Origin: Gammaproteobacteria bacterium
Lineage (GTDB): Bacteria; Pseudomonadota; Gammaproteobacteria; Xanthomonadales; SZUA-36
DNA length: 64,000 bases
Direction of reading: 5' to 3'
Assembly (NCBI GenBank): GCA_030426265.1
Contig: JAUHYP010000008.1
Coordinates: forward strand, 47,903 to 111,902
In this document: positions 18,852 to 26,359 of the stretch, piece by piece
Layout of the letters: the number at the start of each line of letters is the position of its first letter
Numbering within the stretch: the stretch's first letter is position 1
The notes under the pieces: generated by a model
Databases searched by the model: none
Told to the model about the DNA's origin: nothing
What the model saw: the letters and a program-made list of their open reading frames with translations, nothing else
Program-made: the position numbers and the translations under genes

Positions 18852-19614
18852 CATGGGCCTCCAGGGGTACGTTATCGATCAGCCGCGTCGCTCCGAGTCG
18901 GGCGGCGGCCAGGCGGCGACCACCGAGGTCCTCCACGTAATCGACGTCGAACCCCAGGCCGGACAGCGCCGCGGCCGCCGTGGCCGCATCGGGGCTCTCG
19001 ACCAGGCTGCGGTGCAGGGCCGGCGCCAGTTCTCGCTCCCTGGCATCCAGGCGCGCGTTGCGCGAGGACAGGGCCAGGCCGCTGGCTTCCCGCACCGTGG
19101 AGCAGGCCACGATCTCCGTGTCCATGAAGAAAGCCTCCACCATGCCACGCACCAGTTCGAGCTGCTGCCAGTCCTTCTCGCCGAAGTAGGCGCGCCGCGC
19201 CCGCACCAGGTTGAGCAGGCGCATCACCACCGTGAGCACCCCGTCGAAATGGCCCGGGCGGTGGGCTCCTTCGAGGCGGGTGGCCAGGTCGCGTTCGCTC
19301 ACGCGATAGCGATAGTCGTCCGCGTAAATGGCCTCGCGACGCGGCAGCAGGACGTGGTCGACGCCCCAGGCCCGAAGGTTGGCGAGGTCCTGCTCCAGGT
19401 CCGCCGGATAGGTCGCCAGGTCGGAGGCCTGGTCGAACTGGGTGGGGTTCAGGAACAGGCTGACCACGGTGACCGGGTTCTCGGCCACGCTGCGCGCCAC
19501 CAGGGCGCGATGGCCGGCGTGGAGGCCGCCCATGGTGGGCACGAACCCGGGCGGCCAGGCGCCCTGAGATCGGCGGAAGGCCAGCCAGGCCTCCAGGTCG
19601 TCGTGGATGTTCAT
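18841..19614 (-). CDS. panC: Pantothenate synthetase (pantoate-beta-alanine ligase)
   Basis: PanC condenses pantoate with beta-alanine using ATP. The 257-residue protein has VPTMGGLHAGH (27-35; the HIGH-type ATP site), SLFLNPTQFDQ, the pantoate-binding FGEKDWQQLELV segment and SSRNARL (KMSKS-like). It is slightly shorter than the roughly 280-residue norm, with the loss in the C-terminal dimer domain. Its ATG overlaps the panB TGA (19611-19614). The beta-alanine source panD is not in the window. Confidence 0.95.
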   Translation of the reverse strand: MNIHDDLEAWLAFRRSQGAWPPGFVPTMGGLHAGHRALVARSVAENPVTVVSLFLNPTQFDQASDLATYPADLEQDLANLRAWGVDHVLLPRREAIYADDYRYRVSERDLATRLEGAHRPGHFDGVLTVVMRLLNLVRARRAYFGEKDWQQLELVRGMVEAFFMDTEIVACSTVREASGLALSSRNARLDARERELAPALHRSLVESPDAATAAAALSGLGFDVDYVEDLGGRRLAAARLGATRLIDNVPLEAHDGH

Positions 19615-20402
19615 CCCGCGTAGCGTTCCTCTGGGGCCGGAAAATCGGCCGTGCGCACGTCCCGTGCGAAATGATCCAGCGCGTCCAGGATCAGGCCGCG
19701 CCCGTCCAGGTACTGGCGCACGAACTTCGGCCGCATGTTGGCCGTCAGACCCAGCAGGTCCTGCAACACCAGCACCTGGCCGTCGGTCTCGTTCCCTGCG
19801 CCGATCCCGATGGTGACGATGTCGAGTGACCGGGTGATGTCCGCCGCGAGGGTTTCGGGCACGCATTCGAGCACCAGGGCGAAGCAGCCGGCCCGCTGGC
19901 AGGCCAGGGCCTCCTTCTTCAAGCGCTGGCGGTCGTCCTCGCTGCGCCCCTGCACCCGGAACCCGCCGAACTGGTTCACGGACTGGGGCGTGAGGCCCAG
20001 GTGGCCCATGACCGGCACGCCGGAATCGACGATGTGGCGGACCAGGTCCTCCTGTCCACGGATGCCTTCCACCTTCACCGCCGTGGCGCCGGCCTTCATC
20101 AGCGTTTCCACCGCCTCCATGGCCGGTTGCAGGCCCTTGCGGCAGGCCAGGAACGGCAGGTCGGCCACGATGAACTTGTCCGGGGCGCCGCGTTTCACGG
20201 CGCGCACGTGGTGGGCCATCTCCTCCACCCCGATGGGCAGGGTGGTGTCATGGCCGTGCATCACCATCGCGGCGCTGTCACCGACCAGGAGCAGGTCCAC
20301 GTCGGAATCGGCCAGGATGCTGGCCATGGTGTAGTCGTAACAGGTCACCATCACGAGCCGGTCGTGGGCCTGTTTGCGTTCGGGAAATTCGAGCACGTTC
20401 AT
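19611..20402 (-). CDS. panB: 3-methyl-2-oxobutanoate hydroxymethyltransferase
   Basis: PanB forms ketopantoate from 2-oxoisovalerate and methylene-tetrahydrofolate. The 263-residue product contains MVTCYDYTMASILADSDVDLLLVGDS, VVADLPF-type FIVADLPFLAC, AVKVEG, VMGHLGLTPQSVNQFGG and IGIGAGNETDGQVLV, all family signatures. Start ATG at 20402 overlaps the stop of the DUF2520 gene (20399-20402), and its own stop overlaps panC, giving a continuous translationally coupled chain. Confidence 0.96.
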   Translation of the reverse strand: MNVLEFPERKQAHDRLVMVTCYDYTMASILADSDVDLLLVGDSAAMVMHGHDTTLPIGVEEMAHHVRAVKRGAPDKFIVADLPFLACRKGLQPAMEAVETLMKAGATAVKVEGIRGQEDLVRHIVDSGVPVMGHLGLTPQSVNQFGGFRVQGRSEDDRQRLKKEALACQRAGCFALVLECVPETLAADITRSLDIVTIGIGAGNETDGQVLVLQDLLGLTANMRPKFVRQYLDGRGLILDALDHFARDVRTADFPAPEERYAG

Positions 20403-21160
20403 GACACGTTCTTCCTCAGGCGGGGGCGGCGTTCGCCACCATGGAAATCGACGAAGACGCGATAGAGATCACCGAGCCCGCCCTCGCCCAGGGCCGACAG
20501 GTTGCGGTCCAGGGTGGCCACGTCGCCGCGGGCAAGGGGGCCGGTCAGCGCGCCTTCGGGGTGGGCCAGGAAGTTGTCCAGGGACTGGCGCAGGTAGGCC
20601 GACAGGGCCTCGTGGGGGACACCGAGGTCGCGGTCCAGGCGTTCGCCCACGGCGCGCCACAGCACCTGCGGGAAATTTCCCGCCATGACGCACAGGGCGT
20701 GATACTCGGCCTTGTTCTCGGGAGCGATGGCGTGGTGCGGGTTGGGCAGGCCGGGAAACAGCGCCGCGAAGTCGTGGCCCTGCTCCACCATGAACGGAAT
20801 GGCGCGGTAGGTCGCGCGGTCGTACAGCTCCGGTCCGAAGGTCATCAGCGGGTGGGCGCCCGCCACGTTGGGCAGGCTGAGGGCGCCGGCGCAGTGGACG
20901 AGGCGATGCTGGTGCAGGAAGGGATAACGCCGCAGCAGCGGGGCGATCGCATCGTCCGACACCGCCAGCACGACGTGCGTGGCATCGCGCAGCGTCGCGC
21001 GCAGGCGTGCTTCCGGATCCGCGTGGTCGTGACTGTTGAAAGCTGAACGGGGGTTGCGGGCCCAGCCTGAACAGGCGTGGCCTTCGAGTTGCAGGTAGTG
21101 GCGCAGGTGTCGCGCCAACCGCCCGTCGCCGAGGATGGCGTAGTGCGTGAGCTCGTTCAT
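20399..21160 (-). CDS. Rossmann-fold DUF2520 protein, candidate ketopantoate reductase (PanG-like)
   Basis: A 253-residue NAD(P)-binding protein. It opens with the beta-alpha-beta element YAILGDGRLARHL (GxGxxA, which often favours NADP), and has VVLAVSDDAIAPLL, VHCAGAL, HPLMTFGPELYDRATYRAIPFMVEQ and a helical C-terminal DUF2520 half. It is the first gene of the panB-panC-coaBC-coaX operon, overlapping panB by 4 bp. The operon has panB and panC but no panE, so I infer this protein reduces ketopantoate to pantoate, as reported for Francisella PanG. That function is inferred from context, not demonstrated. Confidence 0.75.
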   Translation of the reverse strand: MNELTHYAILGDGRLARHLRHYLQLEGHACSGWARNPRSAFNSHDHADPEARLRATLRDATHVVLAVSDDAIAPLLRRYPFLHQHRLVHCAGALSLPNVAGAHPLMTFGPELYDRATYRAIPFMVEQGHDFAALFPGLPNPHHAIAPENKAEYHALCVMAGNFPQVLWRAVGERLDRDLGVPHEALSAYLRQSLDNFLAHPEGALTGPLARGDVATLDRNLSALGEGGLGDLYRVFVDFHGGERRPRLRKNVS

Positions 21161-21198
21161 CGGTACCTGTCCCGTGGATCAAGTCCTGTTGTGGTGTG

Positions 21199-21251
21199 CC
21201 GCGTTCCGGGAACCCCCGGATTGCGGCGTCGGGGCGGATGTCGTGCATCCG
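21199..21251 (-). promoter_or_regulatory. Two stem-loops in the pantothenate operon leader
   Basis: The first hairpin pairs 21199-21210 (CCGCGTTCCGGG) with 21215-21226 (CCCGGATTGCGG): ten base pairs with a 2-nt internal mismatch and a 4-nt loop. The second pairs CGGATG (21235-21240) with CATCCG (21246-21251). Both lie in the transcript leader before the DUF2520 gene. I match neither to a known riboswitch. Confidence 0.35.
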
Positions 21252-21331
21252 GCCCGTGCGTCCCGCGGCACGCCGTGTTCCATGACTGCCCTTGAAGGGT
21301 CGGTCCGGTGGCGCCGCGTCGCGGGATGCGC

Positions 21332-21340
21332 AGCATATCA
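21332..21340 (-). promoter_or_regulatory. Extended -10 candidate for the pantothenate operon
   Basis: Read on the reverse strand the bases are TGATATGCT, a TGn extension plus a TATGCT hexamer. No good -35 is seen. It would give a leader of about 165 nt before the DUF2520 start at 21160. Confidence 0.4.
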
Positions 21341-21439
21341 CATGGGGGTGGGCGGATCTTTTTCCAACGCGGACAGGGGCTTGTCCGTTTCCTGGCGCCG
21401 GTGGCTGCGGCGCGGAAGCGCCGGGGCCACCCGGTGATG

Positions 21440-21467
21440 TTGACGACACCGTAATACTGTATATATT
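21440..21467 (+). promoter_or_regulatory. dnaE2 promoter
   Basis: TTGACG (21440-21445) and TATATT (21462-21467) are spaced by 16 bp, with the -10 inside the LexA box. Transcription would start shortly before the dnaE2 ATG at 21492. Confidence 0.65.
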
Positions 21468-21472
21468 TTCAG
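21457..21472 (+). promoter_or_regulatory. LexA (SOS) box upstream of dnaE2
   Basis: CTGTATATATTTTCAG is a CTG-N10-CAG box, one base different from the lexA box at 12335-12350. It covers the -10 element, 19 bp before the dnaE2 start. Confidence 0.92.
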
Positions 21473-21491
21473 TACTGGCACGCCGATTCCC

Positions 21492-24400
21492 ATGAACACC
21501 GATCACGCCCCCATCCCCGACGACGCCCCGATGTCCGCCGAAACCGATTCCGGCGCCCCGGCCTACGCCGAGCTGGCCTGCGTCAGCAACTTCAGCTTCC
21601 TGGAGGGCGCTTCCCACCCCCAGGAGCTGGTGGCCCGTGCCGCCGCCCTCGGCTATCGGGCCCTGGCGCTGGCCGACGAGTGCTCGCTGGCGGGCATCGT
21701 GCGCGCCCACGAGGAAGCCCGGCGCTGCGCCACCGCGGGACATCCCATCGCGTTGATTCCCGCCAGCCGCTTCCGCCTGGATGGCGGCTCGCAATTGCTG
21801 CTGCTGGCGCCGGACGCGGCCGCCTACACCCAGCTCTGCACCCTGGTCACCCGCGGCCGGCGGGCCGCGCCCAAGGGGGACTACGCGCTCGCCTGCGCCG
21901 ACTTCGAGCATGGCCTGGAGCACTGCCTGGCGCTCTGGCTGCCTGCCGAGGGCCCCGAGGGCGAGTCGGACCTGAAGACCGCCCACTGGGTCGCCACGCA
22001 CTTCGAGGGCCGCGCCTGGCTGGGCGCCCGCCTCAGCCTGGGCCCCGACGACCGGGCCCGCCGGGCCCGCCTCGCCACCACCGCCGACGCCGTGGGCCTG
22101 CCCGTGACTGCCTGTGGCGACGTGCGCATGCACCGGCGCGAGCGGCGCATGCTGCACGACGTGCTGGCGGCGGTCCGGCACGGCTGCAGCCTCCGGGAAC
22201 TGGGCTACCGCGCCCTGCCCTCCGGCGAGCGCCACCTGCTGCCGCGGCCGGTCCTGGCGACGCGCCACCCGGCGGCCTGGCTGCGCGAGAGCGTGCGCAT
22301 CGCGGGGCGTTGCCGCTTCCGCATGGACCAGCTGCGCTACCGCTATCCGAAGGAGGTGGTGCCGGCCGGATCGAGTCCCGCCGAACACCTGCGCAGTCTC
22401 ACGGAAGCGGGCATCCGCCGGCGCTGGCCGGACGGCATCGACACGCGGCTGCGGGATCAGATCGAACACGAACTGGCGCTGATTGCCGAGCTCGGCTACG
22501 AGTCCTACTTCCTCACCGTGCACGACATCGTCGCCTTCGCCCGCGGCGAGGGCATCCTCTGCCAGGGACGCGGCTCGGCCGCCAACTCGGCGGTCTGCTA
22601 CTGCCTGGGCATCACCGAGGTGGACCCGGCGCGCATGAGCATGCTGTTCGAACGCTTCATCTCCCGCGAGCGGGACGAGCCGCCGGACATCGACGTGGAC
22701 TTCGAGCACGAACGTCGCGAGGAGGTAATCCAGTACGTCTACCGCAAGTACGGGCGCGACCGCGCGGCCCTGGCCGCCACCGTGATCAGCTACCGCCCGA
22801 AGAGCGCCGTGCGCGACGTCGGCAAGGCCCTCGGCTTCGGCCTGGACCAGGTGGACCGGCTCGCCGGCAGCCTGGCCTGGTGGGACCGCCCGGACGCCCT
22901 GGCCGAGCGGCTCGCCGAACTCGGCTTCGACCCCGGCAGCCTGGCCGTGCGCCAGCTGCTGCACCTGGTGCCCGAACTCTGCGGCTTTCCGCGCCACCTG
23001 TCCCAGCACGTGGGCGGCTTCGTCATCTCCGAACAGCCCCTGGCCTGCCTGGTGCCCGTGGAGAACGCCGCCATGGCGGAGCGCACCGTGATCCAGTGGG
23101 ACAAGGACGACCTCGAGACCCTGGGCCTGCTCAAGGTCGACTGCCTGGCGCTGGGCATGCTCACCGCCATCCGCCGTTGCCTGGACACGGTCAACGAATG
23201 GAACGGGCGCCAAGGCTCGGACGCCGTTCCCCTCACGCTTGCGGACATCCCGCCGGAAGACCCGGAGACCTACGCGATGATCCAGGCGGCCGACACCGTG
23301 GGCGTGTTCCAGGTCGAGTCCCGGGCGCAGATGGCCATGCTGCCGCGCCTGCGGCCCGCCTGCTTCTACGACCTGGTGATCGAGGTGGCCATCGTCCGGC
23401 CCGGCCCCATCCAGGGCGACATGGTGCACCCCTATCTCCGGCGCCGGCGGGGCGAGGAGCCGGTGCGTTACCCCTCGAAGGACCTCGAGCGCGTGCTCGA
23501 GCGCACCCTGGGCGTGCCCATCTTCCAGGAGCAGGTGATGCAGATCGCCATGGTGGCGGCCGGGTTCAGTGGTTCGGAAGCGGACGTGCTGCGGCGCTCC
23601 ATGGCAGCCTGGGCCCGGCGCGGGGGCCTGGAGCACCTGCACCGGCGCCTGGTCGGCGGCATGCTTGAGCGCGGTTACAGCGAGGAATTCGCCGAGCAGA
23701 TCTTCAACCAGATCAAGGGATTCGGGGAGTACGGCTTTCCCGAATCCCACGCCGCCAGCTTCGCCCTGCTGGTCTACGTCTCGGCCTGGCTCAAGCGCCA
23801 CCACCCGGCGTCCTTCACCGCCGCCCTGCTCGATTCGCAGCCCATGGGTTTCTACCCGCCGGCGCAGCTGGTGCAGGACGCCCGCCGGCACGGCGTGCGG
23901 GTGCGCCCGGTGGACCTGCGCTTCAGCGACTGGACCTGCCGCCTGGAACCCGACCACCATCCGCAACGGCGCGGCGAGCCCTGCCTGCGCCTGGGCCTGG
24001 GTCGGGTCAAGGGCTTCGGCGAGGCCGCGGCGCGGCGCCTGCTGACGGCCCGCGCCACGCGTGCCTTTCGGGACGCCCAGGATCTCTGCGACCGCGCCCG
24101 CCTCGACCGGGGCGAGCTGAACGCCCTCGCCGAGGCCGGCGCCCTGCGCGGTATCGCCGGGCACCGCCACCGGGCCCGGTGGGAAACCGCCGCGGTGCAA
24201 CCGGCCGCGACGGACCTGCTCGAGGGCGTGGACGGCCGGGACCGGCAGGACAGCCGTGCCGTATCCATCCGCCCGCCCGACCCCCGGGACGACGTGATCG
24301 CCGACTACCGCGCCACCGGGCTGACCCTCGGGCGCCACCCCGTCGCCTTCGTACGGGCCGAGTTGCGCCGCCGGCGTGCACGCACGGCCCGGGAGGTGAC

Positions 24401-24698
24401 CGCCCTGCCCCATGACACCCCCACCCGCGCCTGCGGCCTGGTGACCATGCGCCAGCGCCCGCAGACCGCGAACGGCACGATGTTCCTCACCCTGGAGGAC
24501 GAGACGGGTACGGTGAACGTGGTGCTCTGGCCCCGGGTCTGGGAACGCCAGCGCGCCGTGGTGCTGGGCACGGGACTGATCGCCGTCGACGGCGTGCTGG
24601 AAAGCGACGGGGACGTGCACCACCTCATCGCCGGGCGACTGCACGACTGGGACGCCCTGCTGGCCGGGTTCCGGGCGCGTTCGCGGGATTTCTGCTGA
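21492..24698 (+). CDS. dnaE2: Error-prone DNA polymerase DnaE2 (ImuC)
   Basis: C-family polymerase of the SOS mutasome, the catalytic partner of ImuA and ImuB. The 1068-residue length is typical for DnaE2 (DnaE1 is about 1160). It has an N-terminal PHP domain (AELACVSNFSFLEGASHP, ALADECSLAGIVRAHEEA), GRGSAANS (359-366), the catalytic acidic motif PDIDVDF (398-404; Asp401, Asp403), the finger/HhH region IKGFGEYGFPESHAASFA and a C-terminal OB domain (MFLTLEDETGTVNVVLWP). It is separated from lexA-imuA-imuB by seven genes but carries its own LexA box. Start ATG at 21492. Confidence 0.96.
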   Translation: MNTDHAPIPDDAPMSAETDSGAPAYAELACVSNFSFLEGASHPQELVARAAALGYRALALADECSLAGIVRAHEEARRCATAGHPIALIPASRFRLDGGSQLLLLAPDAAAYTQLCTLVTRGRRAAPKGDYALACADFEHGLEHCLALWLPAEGPEGESDLKTAHWVATHFEGRAWLGARLSLGPDDRARRARLATTADAVGLPVTACGDVRMHRRERRMLHDVLAAVRHGCSLRELGYRALPSGERHLLPRPVLATRHPAAWLRESVRIAGRCRFRMDQLRYRYPKEVVPAGSSPAEHLRSLTEAGIRRRWPDGIDTRLRDQIEHELALIAELGYESYFLTVHDIVAFARGEGILCQGRGSAANSAVCYCLGITEVDPARMSMLFERFISRERDEPPDIDVDFEHERREEVIQYVYRKYGRDRAALAATVISYRPKSAVRDVGKALGFGLDQVDRLAGSLAWWDRPDALAERLAELGFDPGSLAVRQLLHLVPELCGFPRHLSQHVGGFVISEQPLACLVPVENAAMAERTVIQWDKDDLETLGLLKVDCLALGMLTAIRRCLDTVNEWNGRQGSDAVPLTLADIPPEDPETYAMIQAADTVGVFQVESRAQMAMLPRLRPACFYDLVIEVAIVRPGPIQGDMVHPYLRRRRGEEPVRYPSKDLERVLERTLGVPIFQEQVMQIAMVAAGFSGSEADVLRRSMAAWARRGGLEHLHRRLVGGMLERGYSEEFAEQIFNQIKGFGEYGFPESHAASFALLVYVSAWLKRHHPASFTAALLDSQPMGFYPPAQLVQDARRHGVRVRPVDLRFSDWTCRLEPDHHPQRRGEPCLRLGLGRVKGFGEAAARRLLTARATRAFRDAQDLCDRARLDRGELNALAEAGALRGIAGHRHRARWETAAVQPAATDLLEGVDGRDRQDSRAVSIRPPDPRDDVIADYRATGLTLGRHPVAFVRAELRRRRARTAREVTALPHDTPTRACGLVTMRQRPQTANGTMFLTLEDETGTVNVVLWPRVWERQRAVVLGTGLIAVDGVLESDGDVHHLIAGRLHDWDALLAGFRARSRDFC

Positions 24699-24724
24699 GG
24701 GGAAAGGGAGCCGGGGCGCGGGAA

Positions 24725-24751
24725 CGGGCGCCGCACCAGATTCGGCGCCCG
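24725..24751 (+). terminator. Hairpin downstream of dnaE2
   Basis: A perfect 9-bp stem, CGGGCGCCG (24725-24733) with CGGCGCCCG (24743-24751), and a 9-nt loop begin 27 bp after the dnaE2 stop. There is no T-run, so it may be an RNA-end stabiliser or Rho-assisted terminator rather than a classic intrinsic one. Confidence 0.4.
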
Positions 24752-25013
24752 GCCCCGCCCCCCGGCGGGAAACCCGTGGTCGGCCGTATGCGGATGTTGG
24801 CCTGCCCCGGGAACGGTCTTGCTCGAAACGGGAAGATGCAATTACCGCGCCATGACAAGGAACCATTGCATTACAAGGACTTGCCCCTTGATCACCGGGA
24901 TGACCTCACCGGCGCATGGCGGAAATCGCCACGCACTGGCGAAACACCGAGCACCGGACCGGCGCGGGATGCGCGGGCCCTGTCGGGCGCGAGCCGGACC
25001 GATGTGAACCGCG

Positions 25014-25042
25014 TTGGTTTGCGGGGATTGGGCCGGTATAAT
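25014..25042 (+). promoter_or_regulatory. Sigma-70 promoter of the cytochrome c pair
   Basis: TTGGTT (25014-25019) and a perfect TATAAT (25037-25042) are spaced by 17 bp, about 37 bp before the first cytochrome start. This is one of the best promoters in the window and suggests strong constitutive expression. Confidence 0.75.
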
Positions 25043-25079
25043 CCCGCCTTTGAGCGAACCATCCAGAGACGTCGACCCC

Positions 25080-25406
25080 ATGCGTTCATTGCTTACTGCG
25101 AGCCTCGCACTCGTCGCACTGACGAGCGGACCCGTTCTCGCCGCCGGAGATCCGGAAGCGGGCAAGATCAAGGGATACACCTGTACGGGATGCCACGGCA
25201 TTGCCGGCTACAAGAACGTATACCCGACGTACAACGTGCCGTTCATCGCGGGGCAGAATGCCGAATACCTCGAGGCCGCACTCAAGGCCTACCGCAGCGG
25301 CGAACGCCAGCACCCGACCATGACCCTGCATGCCGAAAGCCTCAGCGACGAGGACATCGCGGACATCGCCGCCTGGCTGGTCACCGAGAAGGGAGAAGAA
25401 GGATGA
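25080..25406 (+). CDS. Monohaem class I cytochrome c (c4/c553-like), first of pair
   Basis: A 108-residue secreted electron carrier. A signal peptide of about 21 residues (SLLTASLALVALTSGPVLA) is followed by the single haem site CTGCH in IKGYTCTGCHGIAGYKN. The segment YPTYNVPFIAGQNAEYLEAALKAYRSGER carries the motif seen in c4 halves, and HPTM supplies the likely axial Met. The next gene overlaps by 4 bp (ATGA, 25403-25406) and encodes a homologue, so the two probably function together in the periplasm. The oxidase partner is not in the window. Confidence 0.9.
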   Translation: MRSLLTASLALVALTSGPVLAAGDPEAGKIKGYTCTGCHGIAGYKNVYPTYNVPFIAGQNAEYLEAALKAYRSGERQHPTMTLHAESLSDEDIADIAAWLVTEKGEEG

Positions 25407-25735
25407 AGCGCCTGGTCCTGATCACGGCCCTTGGCCTGGCCGCCACCGGCGCCCTGACCGCCCAGGCGGGCGACGCGGAAGCCGGCAAGGAAAAATCCCT
25501 CACCTGCCAGGCCTGCCATGGCCCCGACGGCAAGGGCACCCTGCCCATGTACCCGGTGATCGCCGGCCAGTACGAGGATTACCTGGCCCACTCGCTGCGC
25601 GCCTATCGCGACGGCAAGCGGACCAACGCCATCATGGCCGGCCTCGCCGCGCCGCTGAGCGACGAGGACATCGAGGATCTCGCCGCCTACTACGCCTCCC
25701 TGCCGGGGCCGCTGCAGACCCTGCCCGACCGCTAA
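25403..25735 (+). CDS. Monohaem class I cytochrome c (c4/c553-like), second of pair
   Basis: A 110-residue periplasmic cytochrome c. The signal peptide (RLVLITALGLAATGALTAQA) precedes GDAEAGKEKSLTCQACHGPDGKG with one CQACH haem site. YPVIAGQYEDYLAHSLRAYRDGKRTNAIM parallels the same region of the upstream protein, with Met in NAIM or IMAG as likely sixth ligand. The two look like a tandem duplication corresponding to the two domains of dihaem cytochrome c4, here kept as separate coupled genes. Confidence 0.9.
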   Translation: MKRLVLITALGLAATGALTAQAGDAEAGKEKSLTCQACHGPDGKGTLPMYPVIAGQYEDYLAHSLRAYRDGKRTNAIMAGLAAPLSDEDIEDLAAYYASLPGPLQTLPDR

Positions 25736-25754
25736 ACCACCCGGGATCGGACGA

Positions 25755-25770
25755 GCCGTGGCGTCACGGC
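25755..25770. terminator. Hairpin between the cytochromes and nfuA
   Basis: GCCGTG-GCGT-CACGGC forms a 6-bp stem in the 39-bp gap between convergent genes. No T-run follows on either side, so its role as a bidirectional terminator is only suggested by position. Confidence 0.35.
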
Positions 25771-25774
25771 GAAG

Positions 25775-26359
25775 CTATCGGTAATAAGGGTTCTCGCCCG
25801 TGTCGTGATCGGTGGCGTCGCGGATGCCGGAGATTTCCGGGAAATGCTGCCGCAGGGTGGTCTCGATCCCTTCCTTGAGCGTCACGTCGACCATGCCGCA
25901 ACCATGGCATCCGCCCCCGAACCGCAACAGCACCTCGGATTCGGCGGAGATACCTTCCAGGGAGACGCGCCCGCCATGCGACGCCAGGCGTGGGTTGATC
26001 TCGGAATCGATCACCCAGCGCACACGATCGGCCAGCGATGCGTCCTCTTCGGGCATGGAGCCCTTGATGTTCGGCGCCTTGATGGTCAGTTGGCCGGCGC
26101 CGGCCTCCCCGCTTTCGAAATCGATCAGGGCGTCCTTCAGCCAGGACACGCTGTCGGCGGCCACGTGCAGGTCGAAACCTTCATAGCGGTCGGATCGGTC
26201 ATCAACTGCGGCTGATCCCTCGGGACAGAACTGGAGGTCGCAGGCCGCCTGGGGAGTGCCGGGCGCGACCACGCGCAGGCGCAGGCCGAGGTCGTCGGCG
26301 TCCTGTTGCAACAGCAGCTTGCGGAAATAGTCCTGGGCGGCCTGGGTGATCTCGATCAC
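25775..26359 (-). CDS. nfuA: Fe-S biogenesis protein NfuA
   Basis: NfuA carries a [4Fe-4S] cluster to target proteins under stress. The 194-residue protein has an N-terminal degenerate A-type domain (ITQAAQDYFRKLLLQQDADDLGLRL) and a C-terminal Nfu domain (INPRLASHGGRVSLEGI) with the cluster motif CHGC (Cys151, Cys154). Length and domain order match E. coli NfuA (191 residues). Its ATG overlaps the esterase stop (26356-26359), making it the last gene of the long reverse-strand run. Confidence 0.95.
   Translation of the reverse strand: MIEITQAAQDYFRKLLLQQDADDLGLRLRVVAPGTPQAACDLQFCPEGSAAVDDRSDRYEGFDLHVAADSVSWLKDALIDFESGEAGAGQLTIKAPNIKGSMPEEDASLADRVRWVIDSEINPRLASHGGRVSLEGISAESEVLLRFGGGCHGCGMVDVTLKEGIETTLRQHFPEISGIRDATDHDTGENPYYR

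Larger units (their letters stand above)
21161..21491. other. Divergent regulatory region, pantothenate operon / dnaE2 (331 bp, no gene seen)
   Basis: No convincing coding sequence is seen. The region holds the reverse-strand promoter and structured leader of the pantothenate operon (21199-21340) on one side and the LexA-controlled dnaE2 promoter (21440-21472) on the other. Confidence 0.7.
24699..25079. other. Intergenic region between dnaE2 and the cytochrome pair (381 bp)
   Basis: It holds a 9-bp hairpin just after dnaE2 (24725-24751) and the cytochrome promoter (25014-25042). The stretch at about 24830-24900 is visibly lower in G+C than its surroundings. Short open frames here have no homology I recognise, and no tRNA or known small RNA was identified. 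Confidence 0.5.

Noticed and set aside
20469..24866. A 1465-codon open frame antisense to dnaE2
   Set aside because: Its sequence is low-complexity Arg/Gly/Ala/His/Gln without domains, and it mirrors the third-position G+C bias of dnaE2, whose product is clearly real.
24699..25079. A Spot 42-like or other small RNA upstream of the cytochrome genes
   Set aside because: I looked for a promoter and terminator framing an RNA gene and found only the dnaE2 hairpin and the cytochrome promoter.
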